Shown piece after piece: positions 43,701 through 44,402 of a stretch of 44,402 bases of DNA. Each line of letters starts with the position of its first letter. Position 1 is the stretch's first letter. This DNA is from Microvirga subterranea (GTDB taxonomy: Bacteria; Pseudomonadota; Alphaproteobacteria; Rhizobiales; Beijerinckiaceae), in contig NZ_QQBB01000011.1 of the NCBI RefSeq assembly GCF_003350535.1, forward strand, positions 46,761 to 91,162, in the 5' to 3' direction. The notes beneath the pieces are model-generated. The model searched no databases. It saw only the letters and a list, made by a program, of their open reading frames with translations, and was not told where the DNA came from. The position numbers and the translations under genes were made by a program.

Positions 43701-44402
43701 TTAGATCGTGTAGAAGTCCGACGCCGACAGGGCGAGACCCGCAGCGACCTTGGCGAACTGGACCGCCGCGATGCTGCCGGAACCGTCCGCATCGTACGAC
43801 AGCGTGCCAGTGGCCTTGTCGTAGATGATGTGATCGTTGTGGTCGAGCGCCTTCGTGCCGACGCGGAACACGTCCGACCCGAGAGTCTGCACCCAAAGCG
43901 ACGTGAACACCTTCGAGGAGAACTGGATCTTGTCAACACCGGGAGTGAAGTCGGTGATGGTGGCGACGCTCGTGGCGTTGAGGGCCGTATCGAACACGAA
44001 AGTGTCGCTGCCCGCGCCGCCGGTCAGGACGTCCATGCCTCCCTTGCCGTAGATCTTGTCGTTGCCGCCGTTGCCGACGATCTTCTCGGCCACACTGGTG
44101 CCGGTGAGGACGTCATTGCCCGAGGTGCCGTTGATCGTCTTGATCGTGGACGGCTCCGTCGGAGCAGGCGTGGGAGCGGGCGCCGGGATCGGGGCGCTGG
44201 TGCCGGTGTCGGCGGGCGCACCGTGGTTTGCGGCGGTCGCGGACGAGCCGTAGGAGAGGTCCAGCCCCTTGACGTTGTAGGCGATGGTCTCGCCGCCGGC
44301 CGGGGAGGAGCGGTAGATGCCCATGTTCCAGTGGGTGGTGCTCTGGTCGGTGTAGCCGACCGCGCCGGAGTAGTTGACCACCTGCTGGCCGTCGAGCCAG
44401 AC
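43701..44402 (-). CDS. RTX protein, probable polysaccharide lyase, C-terminal part
   Basis: The frame is open to the right window edge (234 residues visible), so the start lies outside. The first visible stretch (VWLDGQQVVNYSGAVGY, then NMGIYRS) resembles the last strands of heparin-lyase-I-like polysaccharide lyases (Polysacc_lyase, jelly-roll fold). A Pro/Ala-rich linker follows (near PIPAPAPTPAPTEPS), then RTX nonapeptide-like repeats (GTSGNDVLTGTSVAEKIVGN, GGAGSDTFVF) and a C-terminal region with GTLSYDADGSGS ending SDFYTI, much like the ends of the two giant RTX proteins. It is likely secreted by type I export and acts outside the cell on an acidic polysaccharide. The lyase assignment rests on a short stretch and is moderate; the RTX part is certain. 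Confidence 0.75.
   Translation of the reverse strand, partial: VWLDGQQVVNYSGAVGYTDQSTTHWNMGIYRSSPAGGETIAYNVKGLDLSYGSSATAANHGAPADTGTSAPIPAPAPTPAPTEPSTIKTINGTSGNDVLTGTSVAEKIVGNGGNDKIYGKGGMDVLTGGAGSDTFVFDTALNATSVATITDFTPGVDKIQFSSKVFTSLWVQTLGSDVFRVGTKALDHNDHIIYDKATGTLSYDADGSGSIAAVQFAKVAAGLALSASDFYTI

Noticed and set aside
1..44402. Prophage, insertion sequence, integron, defence system or type I exporter genes
   Set aside because: No transposase, integrase, phage, nuclease/methylase or exporter reading frame was recognised, and no terminal inverted repeats or duplicated target sites were seen. The tRNA gene has no visible partial duplicate nearby.

Overview
The window reads as chromosome of a GC-rich alphaproteobacterium, most likely Hyphomicrobiales and plausibly Methylobacteriaceae (Microvirga or Methylobacterium type). 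This rests on the high GC content, dense ATGA start/stop overlaps, paired Liv and Dpp uptake systems, HyuA/HyuB proteins, and giant cadherin/Calx-beta/RTX proteins. The taxonomic guess is inference; no rRNA gene or species marker is present. 

Left third (1-16.7 kb, minus strand): three very large secreted repeat proteins in tandem. The first runs off the left edge and is a Calx-beta protein whose last visible part holds identical 107-residue repeats. The second (2599 aa) mixes cadherin-like and Calx-beta domains. The third (2448 aa) is mostly cadherin-like and carries a non-cadherin module four times. The two complete ones end in RTX calcium-binding repeats plus a C-terminal region typical of type I secretion substrates. 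The two intergenic gaps in the array resemble each other (hairpin, then a GTTAC box, then a ribosome site). An AT-rich 0.4-kb region upstream of the array holds a good promoter candidate and inverted repeats. No type I exporter genes are in the window. 

Middle (17-20 kb): an unrecognised exported protein, tRNA-Trp(CCA) with a clear promoter, a short-chain dehydrogenase, a YqhA-family membrane protein and a small YgaP/DUF2892-type membrane protein. 

Catabolic island (20-35.7 kb): a GntR/HutC-type regulator heads a twelve-gene minus-strand operon. After it come a branched-chain-type ABC importer (binding protein, LivH, LivM, LivG, LivF), an MmgE/PrpD protein, an isocitrate-lyase/PEP-mutase family lyase, HyuB, HyuA, an isochorismatase-like hydrolase whose usual nucleophilic Cys is Gly, and an FAD dehydrogenase. 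Most junctions overlap by 4 or 8 bases. A LeuC/LeuD-type hydro-lyase pair is transcribed divergently from the same 150-bp control region. Together they look like uptake and breakdown of a cyclic or amide-containing precursor of a branched di- or tricarboxylate. The substrate cannot be read from sequence, and this is the best candidate here for an undescribed pathway. 

Right (35.8-43.6 kb): an IclR regulator divergent from a dipeptide/oligopeptide-type ABC importer (binding protein, two permeases, two ATPases) followed by an M20 deacetylase/peptidase (ArgE/DapE type). A 17-bp palindrome in the divergent promoter region is a good operator candidate. The window ends in the C-terminal part of another RTX protein on the minus strand, probably a heparin-lyase-like polysaccharide lyase, with a strong terminator at its end.
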